DNA of 64,000 nucleotides from contig CAXBLY010000002.1 in assembly GCA_963976865.1 (NCBI GenBank), positions 1 to 64,000 on the forward strand, read 5' to 3'. Source of the stretch: UBA1858 sp963976865. Lineage in GTDB: Bacteria; Pseudomonadota; Gammaproteobacteria; UBA4575. Below the pieces are notes generated by a model. The model searched no databases and was not told where the DNA came from. It was given only the letters and a program-made list of their open reading frames with translations. The translations under genes were made by a program, and so were the position numbers. Of the stretch, positions 33,965 to 41,982 are shown piece by piece. Every line of letters begins with the position of its first letter. Positions within the stretch are counted from its first letter, which is position 1.

Positions 33965-35155
33965 AAACTTGCTATTCTTTCTCGAGGACCCAATTCATAC
34001 AGCACACGTCGCTTCAAGGAAGCTGCTTTACAACGAGGACACAGCGTCAGTGTGCTGGACACACTCAAGTTTGCTATCGATTTACAGCAGGGTATTCCTG
34101 ATCTGTACTACCGCCAGAAAGTTTTGGGTGACTATGATGCAGTATTACCAAGAATCGGTGCGTCAATTACTTACTATGGTACAGCTGTTGTCAGACAGTT
34201 TCAGGAAATGGATGTGTTTTGCGCGAATACAGCTCACGGAATAACCAATTCCCGAGACAAACTTCGCAGTTTGCAGATATTAAGCCGACATCATATTGGC
34301 ATTCCGAGAACCACCTTTGTAAGAGACAGGAAAGATGTACTCCCTGCCATCGAGCGAGTTGGCGGTGCTCCCGTCGTCATTAAATTAATTGAAGGCACCC
34401 AGGGTATCGGCGTGCTACTTGCTGAAACAATTAATGCAGCAGAATCCATTATCGAACTGTTACAAAGTCAGAAACAGAATGTACTCGTACAGAAATTCGT
34501 AGCCGAGAGCAAAGGTAAGGATATTCGCGCGTTAGTTGTCGGTGACCGTGTTGTTGCTGCGATGCGTCGAGTTGCGCAAGGCCAGGAATTTCGAAGTAAC
34601 GTCCATCGTGGCGGAATCGCAGAAGTTGTAGAACTCGATGATAAATACAAGGAAACAGCCGTGCGTGCCGCACAGATATTAGGTTTACAGATAGCGGGTG
34701 TTGATATGCTGGAAGGTAAACATGGACCGCAAATCATGGAAGTCAATTCATCTCCCGGCCTTGAAGGGATAGAATCCTGTACCGAACTCGACGTTGCAGG
34801 TGCAATTATTGATTATATTTCTGCGCAAGTTGATTTTCCGGAAATCGATATAAGACAGCGACTGACTGTAAGTAAAGGTTATGGTGTCAGTGAAATTTAT
34901 GTGCCTGAAGGAGCAAAATTCGTTGGCAGCACCATTAAGGAAGTCATGCATGCAGAAAAAGATATCAATGTGCTGACGCTATACCGTGGCAATAAGGTAA
35001 TTCCCAATCCACGCACCGATCGCATAATAGAAGCTGAAGATAAATTACTCTGCTTTGGAAAACTTGAGTTCATGCGAGATATGATCCCGGCAAAAGCACG
35101 CAGACGGCGCAGACCAGAGTTAATGGATTTAAATACAGGCGAGGCTAGTGACTAA
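33962..35155 (+). CDS. rimK: RimK-type ribosomal protein S6 glutamate ligase with C-terminal TrkA-C-like domain
   Basis: From ATC at 33962 the product reads (M)KLAILSRGPNSYSTRRFKEA, which lines up residue for residue with the E. coli RimK start. A start at GTG 34052 would remove 30 conserved residues. The ATP-grasp core follows (DYDAVLPRIGASITYYGTAV, VVIKLIEGTQGIGVLLAET, HGPQIMEVNSSPGLEGIE). RimK adds glutamates to the end of S6. Residues about 305-375 form an extra domain resembling TrkA-C/RCK_C (YGVSEIYVPEGAKFVGSTI, EDKLLCFGKLEFM), making it about 397 residues rather than 300. Neighbours are the divergent protease gene and a deacylase gene. Confidence 0.9.
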   Translation: MKLAILSRGPNSYSTRRFKEAALQRGHSVSVLDTLKFAIDLQQGIPDLYYRQKVLGDYDAVLPRIGASITYYGTAVVRQFQEMDVFCANTAHGITNSRDKLRSLQILSRHHIGIPRTTFVRDRKDVLPAIERVGGAPVVIKLIEGTQGIGVLLAETINAAESIIELLQSQKQNVLVQKFVAESKGKDIRALVVGDRVVAAMRRVAQGQEFRSNVHRGGIAEVVELDDKYKETAVRAAQILGLQIAGVDMLEGKHGPQIMEVNSSPGLEGIESCTELDVAGAIIDYISAQVDFPEIDIRQRLTVSKGYGVSEIYVPEGAKFVGSTIKEVMHAEKDINVLTLYRGNKVIPNPRTDRIIEAEDKLLCFGKLEFMRDMIPAKARRRRRPELMDLNTGEASD

Positions 35156-35213
35156 ATATCACTGGCCTGGAAATTTAGTCTATCTTTCTAATATTACCTA
35201 GAGATATTACACG

Positions 35214-36278
35214 TTGAGCGCAAGTAAAACACCAGACAACAAACCTTTTGAAATTGCCGGGCACGTTGTTGAACCAGGCAGTCGAATTCAGTTCGACCTT
35301 CCTACTGCTAACCTGTATACGCATACCCCGCTCAATATGCCTATAGAAATCATCAATGGAAAATATAGTGGTCCGGTACTTCTGGTATGCGCTGCCATTC
35401 ATGGTGACGAACTGAATGGTGTAGAAATAATTCGGCGTGTGCGAAGTTTTCGCGGAATAGATAAATTACATGGGACATTAGTCCTCGTCCCTGTGGTAAA
35501 TCTGTTTGGATTTATTCACCAGTCTCGCTATCTACCGGATCGACGTGATTTGAATCGATGTTTCCCAGGAAGCGAAAAAGGATCGATTGCCTCTCGTGTG
35601 GCATTCAAGTTCTTCAATGAAATTGTCAAACACTGTACACATATTATTGACCTGCATACTGCTGCAATAAACAGAGACAATCTTCCCCAGATCAGAGCAG
35701 CATTGGAAAATCCTGAAGTAGAAAAACTGGCAAAAGGTTTTTCCATACCTGTAATCATTAATTCAGGATTAATAGAAAACACACTTCGTTACGAAGCTGG
35801 GCAATTAGGCATTCCTGTCATTACTTATGAATCCGGTGAAGCACTTCGCCTGTCTGAACAATGTATTGTGACTGGTGTGCGCGGAATTGTCAGCGTCATG
35901 AGAACACTGAACATGCTCCCTTCTAAGCGAATCGCAACCGTAAAAGCAGAACCTTATATTGCAAGGTCAAGCAGCTGGTTTCGTGCACCTCTGGATGGCA
36001 TGTTCCGCCCCTTATGCAAGCTTGGCGCACGAGTGAAAAGTGGCGATGTACTGGGTGTAATCTCAGCCCCTTTTTCAGCCGAAGAAGAAGTCTTAACAAC
36101 AAAATCAGACGGCATTATTATATGTGTTAGCAATCTGCCACTTGTGAATGAAGGAGAAGCCTTATTTCACATAGCAAGATTTGAGAAAGCGGGCGTTGTT
36201 GAAAGTGAAATCGCAGCGCATGAAAGCAACATTGAAGATGATCGCCTATTTGAAATAGAGACAATAACAAACCCCTGA
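35214..36278 (+). CDS. Succinylglutamate desuccinylase/aspartoacylase-family protein
   Basis: The 354-residue zinc hydrolase shows His63 and Glu66 in AAIHGDELNG and His148 in DLHTAA, the metal ligands of the AstE/AspA (M14-like) family, then PQIRA and a C-terminal beta-rich domain. It follows rimK by 58 bp, and the combination of RimK, retropepsin-like protease and this hydrolase suggests it acts on glutamate-modified proteins or free acyl-glutamates. That role is inferred. The start is TTG at 35214; the N-terminal residues it adds (PFEIAGHVVEPGSR) are typical of the family, and the next ATG would lose them. Confidence 0.85.
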   Translation: MSASKTPDNKPFEIAGHVVEPGSRIQFDLPTANLYTHTPLNMPIEIINGKYSGPVLLVCAAIHGDELNGVEIIRRVRSFRGIDKLHGTLVLVPVVNLFGFIHQSRYLPDRRDLNRCFPGSEKGSIASRVAFKFFNEIVKHCTHIIDLHTAAINRDNLPQIRAALENPEVEKLAKGFSIPVIINSGLIENTLRYEAGQLGIPVITYESGEALRLSEQCIVTGVRGIVSVMRTLNMLPSKRIATVKAEPYIARSSSWFRAPLDGMFRPLCKLGARVKSGDVLGVISAPFSAEEEVLTTKSDGIIICVSNLPLVNEGEALFHIARFEKAGVVESEIAAHESNIEDDRLFEIETITNP

Positions 36279-36291
36279 TCACAAGGACATG

Positions 36292-37005
36292 TTACCAGTG
36301 CATATTCTCTAAATGTATTCTCAGTTGGGTAACATTTTTAAATTTTTTCAGAATCAAACTGGGTTTCAAACCACAACAGATATATTTTATTGCATCGGGC
36401 TGTCTGGAATAGTGCTTTGCCCCTCCAAACGAGTCGTAAAAGATTTTTATAAGATCCACAATGTCTTCTCTTCTTGATTCACGCTTGGATTCTTTTGAAA
36501 AAATCAGATCCAGCAACTTTAACTGAAATTCCAGTCCGAATTTATTTATGATTACATTCTCAGTATGCAGATCACCATGGTATTCACCCAGATTATGAAT
36601 TTGCTCAACCCCTTTTGTCATTGCATAAAGCAGATGAAGGGCCTGAAATGAAGATAAGCGCTTGCCTGGAAACCGGGTGATGAATTCAGATAATAGCTCC
36701 CCTTCTATAAATTCAGAAATCAATACTGTTATTGGCTTTCGTTTAAATATAAAAGTTTCTTTCGTATGATACTGAATTAGAATTGGGCACTCTCTAAGCT
36801 TATGTAATTGCTTGGCGTAGAAATTTGCTGTTTTATCATTCTTGTTTCTTTCTGGATAAAACAACTTTGCAGCGCGTTCAATATTAGTCCCTGTTTCTAA
36901 AATTTTATACACCTCACCTTCCCAGCCACAACCCAGCTTGGAAATCACTTCAAATTTCCTGGATATGATACGCCCGGGAGACAAGTTGAATTCGCTATCT
37001 GTCAT
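36292..37005 (-). CDS. Protein kinase-like protein with altered DFG motif
   Basis: The 237-residue protein has a small kinase fold: glycine loop LGCGWEGEVYK (24-34), the ATP lysine Lys47 in AAKLF, and the catalytic loop HGDLHTEN at 143-150. The metal-binding DFG is replaced by Asp166-Leu-Ile, keeping the aspartate but not Phe-Gly. It may be active or a pseudokinase. Its start overlaps the stop of the metallophosphoesterase gene by 4 bp (ATGA), so the two are translated together, suggesting a kinase-phosphatase pair. The C-terminal lobe is short. Target unknown. Confidence 0.75.
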   Translation of the reverse strand: MTDSEFNLSPGRIISRKFEVISKLGCGWEGEVYKILETGTNIERAAKLFYPERNKNDKTANFYAKQLHKLRECPILIQYHTKETFIFKRKPITVLISEFIEGELLSEFITRFPGKRLSSFQALHLLYAMTKGVEQIHNLGEYHGDLHTENVIINKFGLEFQLKLLDLIFSKESKRESRREDIVDLIKIFYDSFGGAKHYSRQPDAIKYICCGLKPSLILKKFKNVTQLRIHLENMHW

Positions 37006-37748
37006 AGGTTTATTACAAAATCAGGAATAAATTCTTTATTCGGCGAGTCAGAGTACCCACGAGGATTACAGACAACGCGTGTCTTTCCAATCATGTAGTC
37101 ACTATGTTTATGTATATGGCCATGAACCCAGAGATCAGCATCAGAATCATTCACGGTTTGATCCAGGTGTGACGCATAGGCAGCGTTAATAACATTGTTG
37201 CCTGATTCACCTGACAATGATTTTTCACTGGGAGCATGGTGAGTGACTATGACACGCTTCCCTTCTGGTGCTACTTCAATTTCTCTGTTCAGCCAAATCA
37301 TGGAGCGCTGGTGAAACTTTAATACATCCGACGACTTAATGCTCCTATTCGATACACCATACTTGATAGCATCATAATCAGAAATATACCTTGTCGCCAT
37401 ATTCTTTGCGGACCTGGCATTTCCATACAGATTAAAGTCTGTCCACATTGTGCAGCATAGGAATTGCACGTCATCAATCTGGATAGATTCATTTTCCATA
37501 ACATGGATATTTGACCCTGCAGTGAGTTCTTTCAGCAAAGCCAGATGCTGCTGTAATGAGGCTCCGTAATATTCATGATTACCTGGTACATAGATAACCG
37601 GAATATGACTGAAATACTGTCTGGCCCAGTCAACACCGCCAGACTCTATATGAATGTCACCAGCAAGTATTAAGACATCTATATTTAAGTCAGGTGGAAC
37701 AAACTCTCCGAATTCTAAATGCAGGTCACTTAGAATATAGATTCTCAT
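37002..37748 (-). CDS. Calcineurin-like metallophosphoesterase
   Basis: The 248-residue protein carries the metallophosphoesterase motifs in order: SDLHLE near 7-12, GDIH near 30-33, GNHEYYG near 57-63, THHAPS near 168-173 and GHIH near 210-213. It should bind two metal ions and cleave phosphoester bonds; nucleotides or phosphoproteins are possible substrates. It is translationally coupled to the kinase-like gene downstream and follows an 83-residue protein gene by about 18 bp. No signal peptide, so it acts in the cytoplasm. Confidence 0.88.
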   Translation of the reverse strand: MRIYILSDLHLEFGEFVPPDLNIDVLILAGDIHIESGGVDWARQYFSHIPVIYVPGNHEYYGASLQQHLALLKELTAGSNIHVMENESIQIDDVQFLCCTMWTDFNLYGNARSAKNMATRYISDYDAIKYGVSNRSIKSSDVLKFHQRSMIWLNREIEVAPEGKRVIVTHHAPSEKSLSGESGNNVINAAYASHLDQTVNDSDADLWVHGHIHKHSDYMIGKTRVVCNPRGYSDSPNKEFIPDFVINL

Positions 37749-37766
37749 TCGAAAAGTATGCTTGTT

Positions 37767-38018
37767 TTAGTATATGTCTGGTGAGTTATCAGATTCGTTA
37801 TTTTTGACTTTAATCCTGTATAAAGTTGCATTGTCTTTGTTATCGGCTAGCTCTAACACCAGATTAACCAGGTCCGCTGCTGTGATATCACCACTTTTAA
37901 TTTCGGCAATTTCATCAACCGTTAGCTCTTTAACAAGCTCTCGTGTTGTCACTGAAGTGCCTTTACAGGCAGTTTCCAGTGCGGCCTGAAGGACACTAGG
38001 CTTTATTTTATCGTGCAT
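37767..38018 (-). CDS. Small hypothetical protein (83 aa)
   Basis: I do not recognise this gene. ATG at 38018 gives MHDKIKPSVLQ; a TTG two codons earlier is possible. The product is soluble and largely helical (AALETACKGTSVTTRELVKE, ADLVNLVLELADN) with a charged C-terminus. It is the first of three closely spaced minus-strand genes with the phosphoesterase and the kinase-like protein, so it may be a substrate or regulator of that pair. Confidence 0.6.
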   Translation of the reverse strand: MHDKIKPSVLQAALETACKGTSVTTRELVKELTVDEIAEIKSGDITAADLVNLVLELADNKDNATLYRIKVKNNESDNSPDIY

Positions 38019-38430
38019 TATCAAGTCAACTCATGATGTAATTTTCGCAGTTTTTTACTTAAAGTAGACATGGTTGGATATATCTATTAATGAGTGCTGC
38101 AAGCAACGCAATTAAATATTAGATTCACGCCATTTTCATAGCAATACATGGACATTTGTCATTAATCCCTGCAGTTATAGAATCAACCAACTGATCTTGA
38201 GTATATTAAGGTATTTATCGTGGTGCAATATTTTTCGGCACACTATTTTTTCTTTATTTATCATATAGATAGACGATATTTTGACACGAAAACAGGCTAT
38301 TCCATGATTTTGAATATGACAGGCCACTCAGTCATTTATATGTATGTGGTATCAAGTACCCGATGAATAATACTGACGTTAGCCAGGAAAATAGACACAG
38401 TTACTTAATCTGTAACTCACTAACAATATT
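38019..38430. other. Gene-free stretch with divergent promoters
   Basis: 412 bases between the 83-residue minus-strand gene and the SPOR gene. AT-rich; no promoter stands out, no hairpin or RNA gene recognised. Confidence 0.5.
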
Positions 38431-38928
38431 ATGATTCGGTCCTGCATATTTCTTGTTATCCTGATTGCCATGCCTGGCGTATCGTTAGCGCAAAGGACAG
38501 AAATCTATGCAGTGCAGATAGGCACTTATGAAAAGTTTGCTGACGCTACCCGGCAAGCCGTCAAAGACTTTGAGAATGTTCATGTTTTCACTTACAGAAA
38601 TGTATCACGAGTCACGGTAGGCGAATTCACCTCAAGAGATAACGCTAAAGCTTTATTAAAAGAACTTAAAAAAGCTGGATTTCATGATGCTTTTATCCGT
38701 AGAACCGGATACGTTGACCTTAACAAACCTCACAGTACGATAGAAAAATTCAACATACTTATTTCAGAATTTGATGCAAAAGCATTTTACCTGGACGGCG
38801 ACCTGTTTATATTTCAGGGGTCTGGTTACATCAAGATTCACCACCAGGATTTAAAGAAAATATCCAGCACCAGGCCTTCTATTAATTTAAACCCGAATAA
38901 TAATTTTCAGCTTATTAACTCGTACTAG
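38431..38928 (+). CDS. Exported SPOR-like protein
   Basis: A signal peptide (1-20, VSLA-QR) precedes a domain with the SPOR pattern: IYAVQIGTYEKFADATRQAV at its start and VTVGEFTSRDNAKALLKELK later, ending GFHDAFIRR. SPOR domains bind denuded peptidoglycan at division sites. The remaining 65 residues have no known domain. The gene ends by overlapping the convergent hydrolase-OsmC gene by 4 bp. It may affect cell-wall turnover. Confidence 0.75.
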   Translation: MIRSCIFLVILIAMPGVSLAQRTEIYAVQIGTYEKFADATRQAVKDFENVHVFTYRNVSRVTVGEFTSRDNAKALLKELKKAGFHDAFIRRTGYVDLNKPHSTIEKFNILISEFDAKAFYLDGDLFIFQGSGYIKIHHQDLKKISSTRPSINLNPNNNFQLINSY

Positions 38929-40142
38929 CCATCAAGAATTATAGTATCGATTTTCAGGTCACCTGTTATCGTTTTATGCACAGGACACTTGTTAGCTATA
39001 TCTATCAAACGTTGGCGCTGGGATTCGTCAAGATCGCCAATCAATATAATTTTACGAATAATTGTTTCTACTTTACCTGAATCATCCTCACAGTCATGAC
39101 AGTCTTTGATGTGTTCACTATTATGCTCGAGAGTGATTGTCACATCATCCAGAGACCATTGTTTTCGGTTCGCATACATACGAATAGTCATTGATGTACA
39201 GGCTCCTAATGCTGCCAGGAGGTGCTCATAAGGATCAGGTCCGTGGTTACTACCACCAAACTCAGTTGGCTCGTCAGCAAACCATTGATGGTCATCAGTA
39301 GTCACCTGTCTAAGAAACTTTTGGTTTGATTCAAGTATACAAACCTGGCCTTTTGGTATTTTCACGGACTCATCTTCGTGGCAATCGATATAACGCTGCG
39401 CCCAGGCAACAATAGTATTCGCCACATATGCTGCATCATCATTATTTGTTAACAAATGACTGGCATTATCCAGTGTAATAAAACTTTTTGGATGTTTAGC
39501 TTTTGAAAATATGATTCCTGCCTGATCAATAGATACGACGTCATCTACAGGAGAATGAAAGACCAGCAATGCCTTGCGAAGGTTGGTAATTTTTTCTTCA
39601 GTGTTTTGTGCTGAGAGATCATCAATAAATTGCTTCTGGACATCAAAATAACGTCCAGCAATATCGACAGAAGCAACACCATTTTTGTGTATGCTTTCCA
39701 CTTCTTTAGAGAATAGATGTAATAAGTGATCGGCAGTCGCAGGAGACCCAATTGTCACCACAGCTTTGCATTCCTGTATCTCGCTTGAAGCGTGAAGTGC
39801 AGCAGTCCCTCCCAGGCTGTGTCCAATAAGTAATTGCGGTGCTTTGTACTCTCTGCGCAACATATCTGCTGCAGATAGAAGATCGGCGACGTTACTGGTG
39901 AAATTAGTGTCTGAGAAGTCTCCTTGTGATTCACCAAGGCCGGTAAAATCAAAGCGTAATACCGCGACGCCATTTAACGCAAGCTTATTTGCTACATATG
40001 CAGCAGCAAGAATGTCTTTGCCACAGGTAAAGCAATGTGCGAACAAGGCATAGTAATTTATTTTTGTATCTGGCAGTTCAAGGATTGCTGCTAGCTGGTC
40101 ACCAGATTGGTTAGCAAATGTGATTCTCTTTTTAGTAGGCAA
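38925..40142 (-). CDS. Alpha/beta hydrolase fused to OsmC-family domain
   Basis: The first about 255 residues are an alpha/beta hydrolase with nucleophile motif GHSLGG and an oxyanion-side FAHCFTCGKD; the last 140 are OsmC-like with the two cysteines in LGACTSMT and NKCPVHKT that reduce hydroperoxides. This fusion is a known arrangement in gammaproteobacteria. It may hydrolyse an ester and detoxify an organic peroxide. The start is TTG at 40142 by best fit. It is convergent with the SPOR gene. Confidence 0.9.
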   Translation of the reverse strand: MPTKKRITFANQSGDQLAAILELPDTKINYYALFAHCFTCGKDILAAAYVANKLALNGVAVLRFDFTGLGESQGDFSDTNFTSNVADLLSAADMLRREYKAPQLLIGHSLGGTAALHASSEIQECKAVVTIGSPATADHLLHLFSKEVESIHKNGVASVDIAGRYFDVQKQFIDDLSAQNTEEKITNLRKALLVFHSPVDDVVSIDQAGIIFSKAKHPKSFITLDNASHLLTNNDDAAYVANTIVAWAQRYIDCHEDESVKIPKGQVCILESNQKFLRQVTTDDHQWFADEPTEFGGSNHGPDPYEHLLAALGACTSMTIRMYANRKQWSLDDVTITLEHNSEHIKDCHDCEDDSGKVETIIRKIILIGDLDESQRQRLIDIANKCPVHKTITGDLKIDTIILDG

Positions 40143-40181
40143 AATAAATTCTATTAATCGTTAAAAAGTTAAGTTTACTGA

Positions 40182-40427
40182 TTACTTAATTGCGACAGGA
40201 TTCAGAGACATATAAAGTGACTGCGCATGCTCTGCCGCAGTAATACCAGAACTTGTAAGATATCCACCATCCACCTGAGAGGCAAACCCTTTATCATACA
40301 AACTTTGTGCGGCTGCTTTAGTAGCAGGATCAGCTGTTTTATGAATTTTAATGCCTGCTCTCATTGTAGAAAGATCAAATGTAAGAAGCAGATTTAATTC
40401 AGCGACATTCTCTGATGTAAAAGTCAT
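40182..40427 (-). CDS. TIGR02647-family small protein
   Basis: The 81-residue product matches the TIGR02647 pattern: ELNLLLTFDLSTMRAGIKIH, an AAQSLYDKG helix, then QVDGGYLTSSGITAAEHAQS. The family is described as small proteins of gammaproteobacteria, possibly DNA-binding; the function is unknown. The start has GGAG about 10 bases upstream. It lies 39 bp upstream of the hydrolase-OsmC gene in the same direction and may be co-transcribed with it. Confidence 0.85.
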   Translation of the reverse strand: MTFTSENVAELNLLLTFDLSTMRAGIKIHKTADPATKAAAQSLYDKGFASQVDGGYLTSSGITAAEHAQSLYMSLNPVAIK

Positions 40428-41003
40428 TCACTCGACTCCATTATAATAGTTGATATAAACGTACAATCATTTACTAAAATACTTTAATACAGATTATTTG
40501 AAAGTTATACCTGAATTTACCTTATGCATATATAGTAACAGGACACTCTTGGATTTATGCCCATAAATTGATTCAGCCTATGTTACTAAACCAGCGCACA
40601 GGATGATTATCCCTGTATCAGTAATTCTATGCATACCCAGTTTAAAACATGATGATAACCTTGTTTTCTCGGGGATATACAAGCACACAAAATGTATTAC
40701 GCCATTGATACTGCCCTACGAAATAATATTCCCTGATTACCCGCTTATCTGTTCTGCGCTGTCAGCACCTGTCACAGTTGTATTATTACCAGGATTTTCA
40801 TAACGCGTGTCAATTTTCAATATAACAATCAGGCATGTATTACAAATAAACCAGAAATAACTGTCCAGCATTATAGTTAAGCTGTATAGTGTTAGCAGAC
40901 ATCGCGTGTAATGCGCTCTTCTGGAATAATGCCAGTTCCAGTCAATCTCGCAGCCATATATAGAAGCGAAAAATCAATCCCCATCATTACCACACTAGAC
41001 ACT
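40428..41003. other. Gene-free stretch
   Basis: 576 bases. A 66-codon frame at 40603-40803 looks hydrophobic but has no ribosome-binding site and I do not support it. A weak hairpin (ACAGGAT/ATCCCTGT) lies at 40598-40616. No other structure was recognised. Confidence 0.5.
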
Positions 41004-41258
41004 ATGACAGACAATACGGCCAGCACTTCACAATTCTATTCAATCGAATCCATAGAGCCTGTTGAACCACCTGCAGGAGCAGAAGGCAGTGATTGGCACC
41101 AATATGTAATAGTTCAGGGAACAAATAGAATAAGTGGCTATCGTCAGGGCAGCATGGATTCAGTACGCCGCGCAACTGAAGAAAACATTGAATTATTAAA
41201 CGAGCGACAATTTGGTAAACGCGCACGCGTACAGCAATCACTTTCCAGCAAGAAATGA
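41004..41258 (+). CDS. Small conserved-looking hypothetical protein (84 aa)
   Basis: I do not recognise a named family. ATG at 41004 gives MTDNTASTSQFYSI; a longer frame from 40911 would add a region without a ribosome-binding site. The core (WHQYVIVQGTNRISGYRQGS and an arginine-rich helix VRRATEENIELLNER) looks like a compact alpha/beta domain, and the end is basic. It is 42 bp before the methyltransferase gene and probably co-transcribed. Confidence 0.6.
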   Translation: MTDNTASTSQFYSIESIEPVEPPAGAEGSDWHQYVIVQGTNRISGYRQGSMDSVRRATEENIELLNERQFGKRARVQQSLSSKK

Positions 41259-41300
41259 CATTCATGCGACCAGGGCATTTAATTAAAGTGACTAATTTCA

Positions 41301-41966
41301 ATGCCTCAAGTTAGAACGCGTTATCAGACCATCGAGTTTGATCAAACCGATATACACTTAAGAACATTACGAGACAATCAACAGTACTTCGACAAAGACA
41401 ATATTGCTGAAAAACTAGGTATATCTTCAGCGACATGGCCGTTATTTGGAGTGGTATGGCCGTCGAGCATTGTGCTGGCACATTATATGATGGATTATGA
41501 CTTTGCCAACAAACGCATCCTGGAAATTGGCTGCGGAATTGGCCTGGCTAGCCTGTTATTAAATTACAGGCACGCAGATATTAGTGCTACAGACATGCAT
41601 CCCGAAGCCGAGCAATATTTGATAGAAAATACCCATCTCAATAAAGGCAAGCCCATCCCTTTTGAGCGCGCAACATGGAATAGCTACATTATGGAACTGG
41701 GCAAGTTCGATTTAATCATTGGTAGTGACGTGTTATACGAAAGAGATAATATAAACAGTTTGGCCACTTTTATAGACAACCACACCAAAGCAAACAGCAA
41801 CGTTATTATTGTCGATCCAGGCAGAGGCAATCATGCTGCATTTAGCAAGAAGATGGTAAAGCTGGGCTATTCACACAATCAAACCAAGACCGGGGATACC
41901 AGTTATTTGGAGAAACCCTATAAGGGACAAATTCTTCAGTATGCTTCTCACGAAATGCAGGCTTAA
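41301..41966 (+). CDS. Class I SAM-dependent methyltransferase
   Basis: The 221-residue protein has motif I LEIGCGIGLAS, the acidic residue of motif II in SATDMHPEAEQYL, and IIGSDVLYERDN, as in the lysine or nicotinamide N-methyltransferase-like (METTL21-type) branch. The substrate is probably a protein or small amine. The stop is 17 bp from the convergent recQ stop. The start ATG at 41301 is a fair fit. Confidence 0.85.
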   Translation: MPQVRTRYQTIEFDQTDIHLRTLRDNQQYFDKDNIAEKLGISSATWPLFGVVWPSSIVLAHYMMDYDFANKRILEIGCGIGLASLLLNYRHADISATDMHPEAEQYLIENTHLNKGKPIPFERATWNSYIMELGKFDLIIGSDVLYERDNINSLATFIDNHTKANSNVIIVDPGRGNHAAFSKKMVKLGYSHNQTKTGDTSYLEKPYKGQILQYASHEMQA

Positions 41967-41982
41967 TTCCTGATTTAAATCA

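Noticed and set aside
34052..35155. GTG at 34052 as the rimK start
   Set aside because: It removes 30 residues that match the RimK N-terminus and has no better ribosome-binding site than AGGAG at 33951.
40603..40803. 66-codon hydrophobic open frame
   Set aside because: No ribosome-binding site and no family resemblance in a gene-free stretch.
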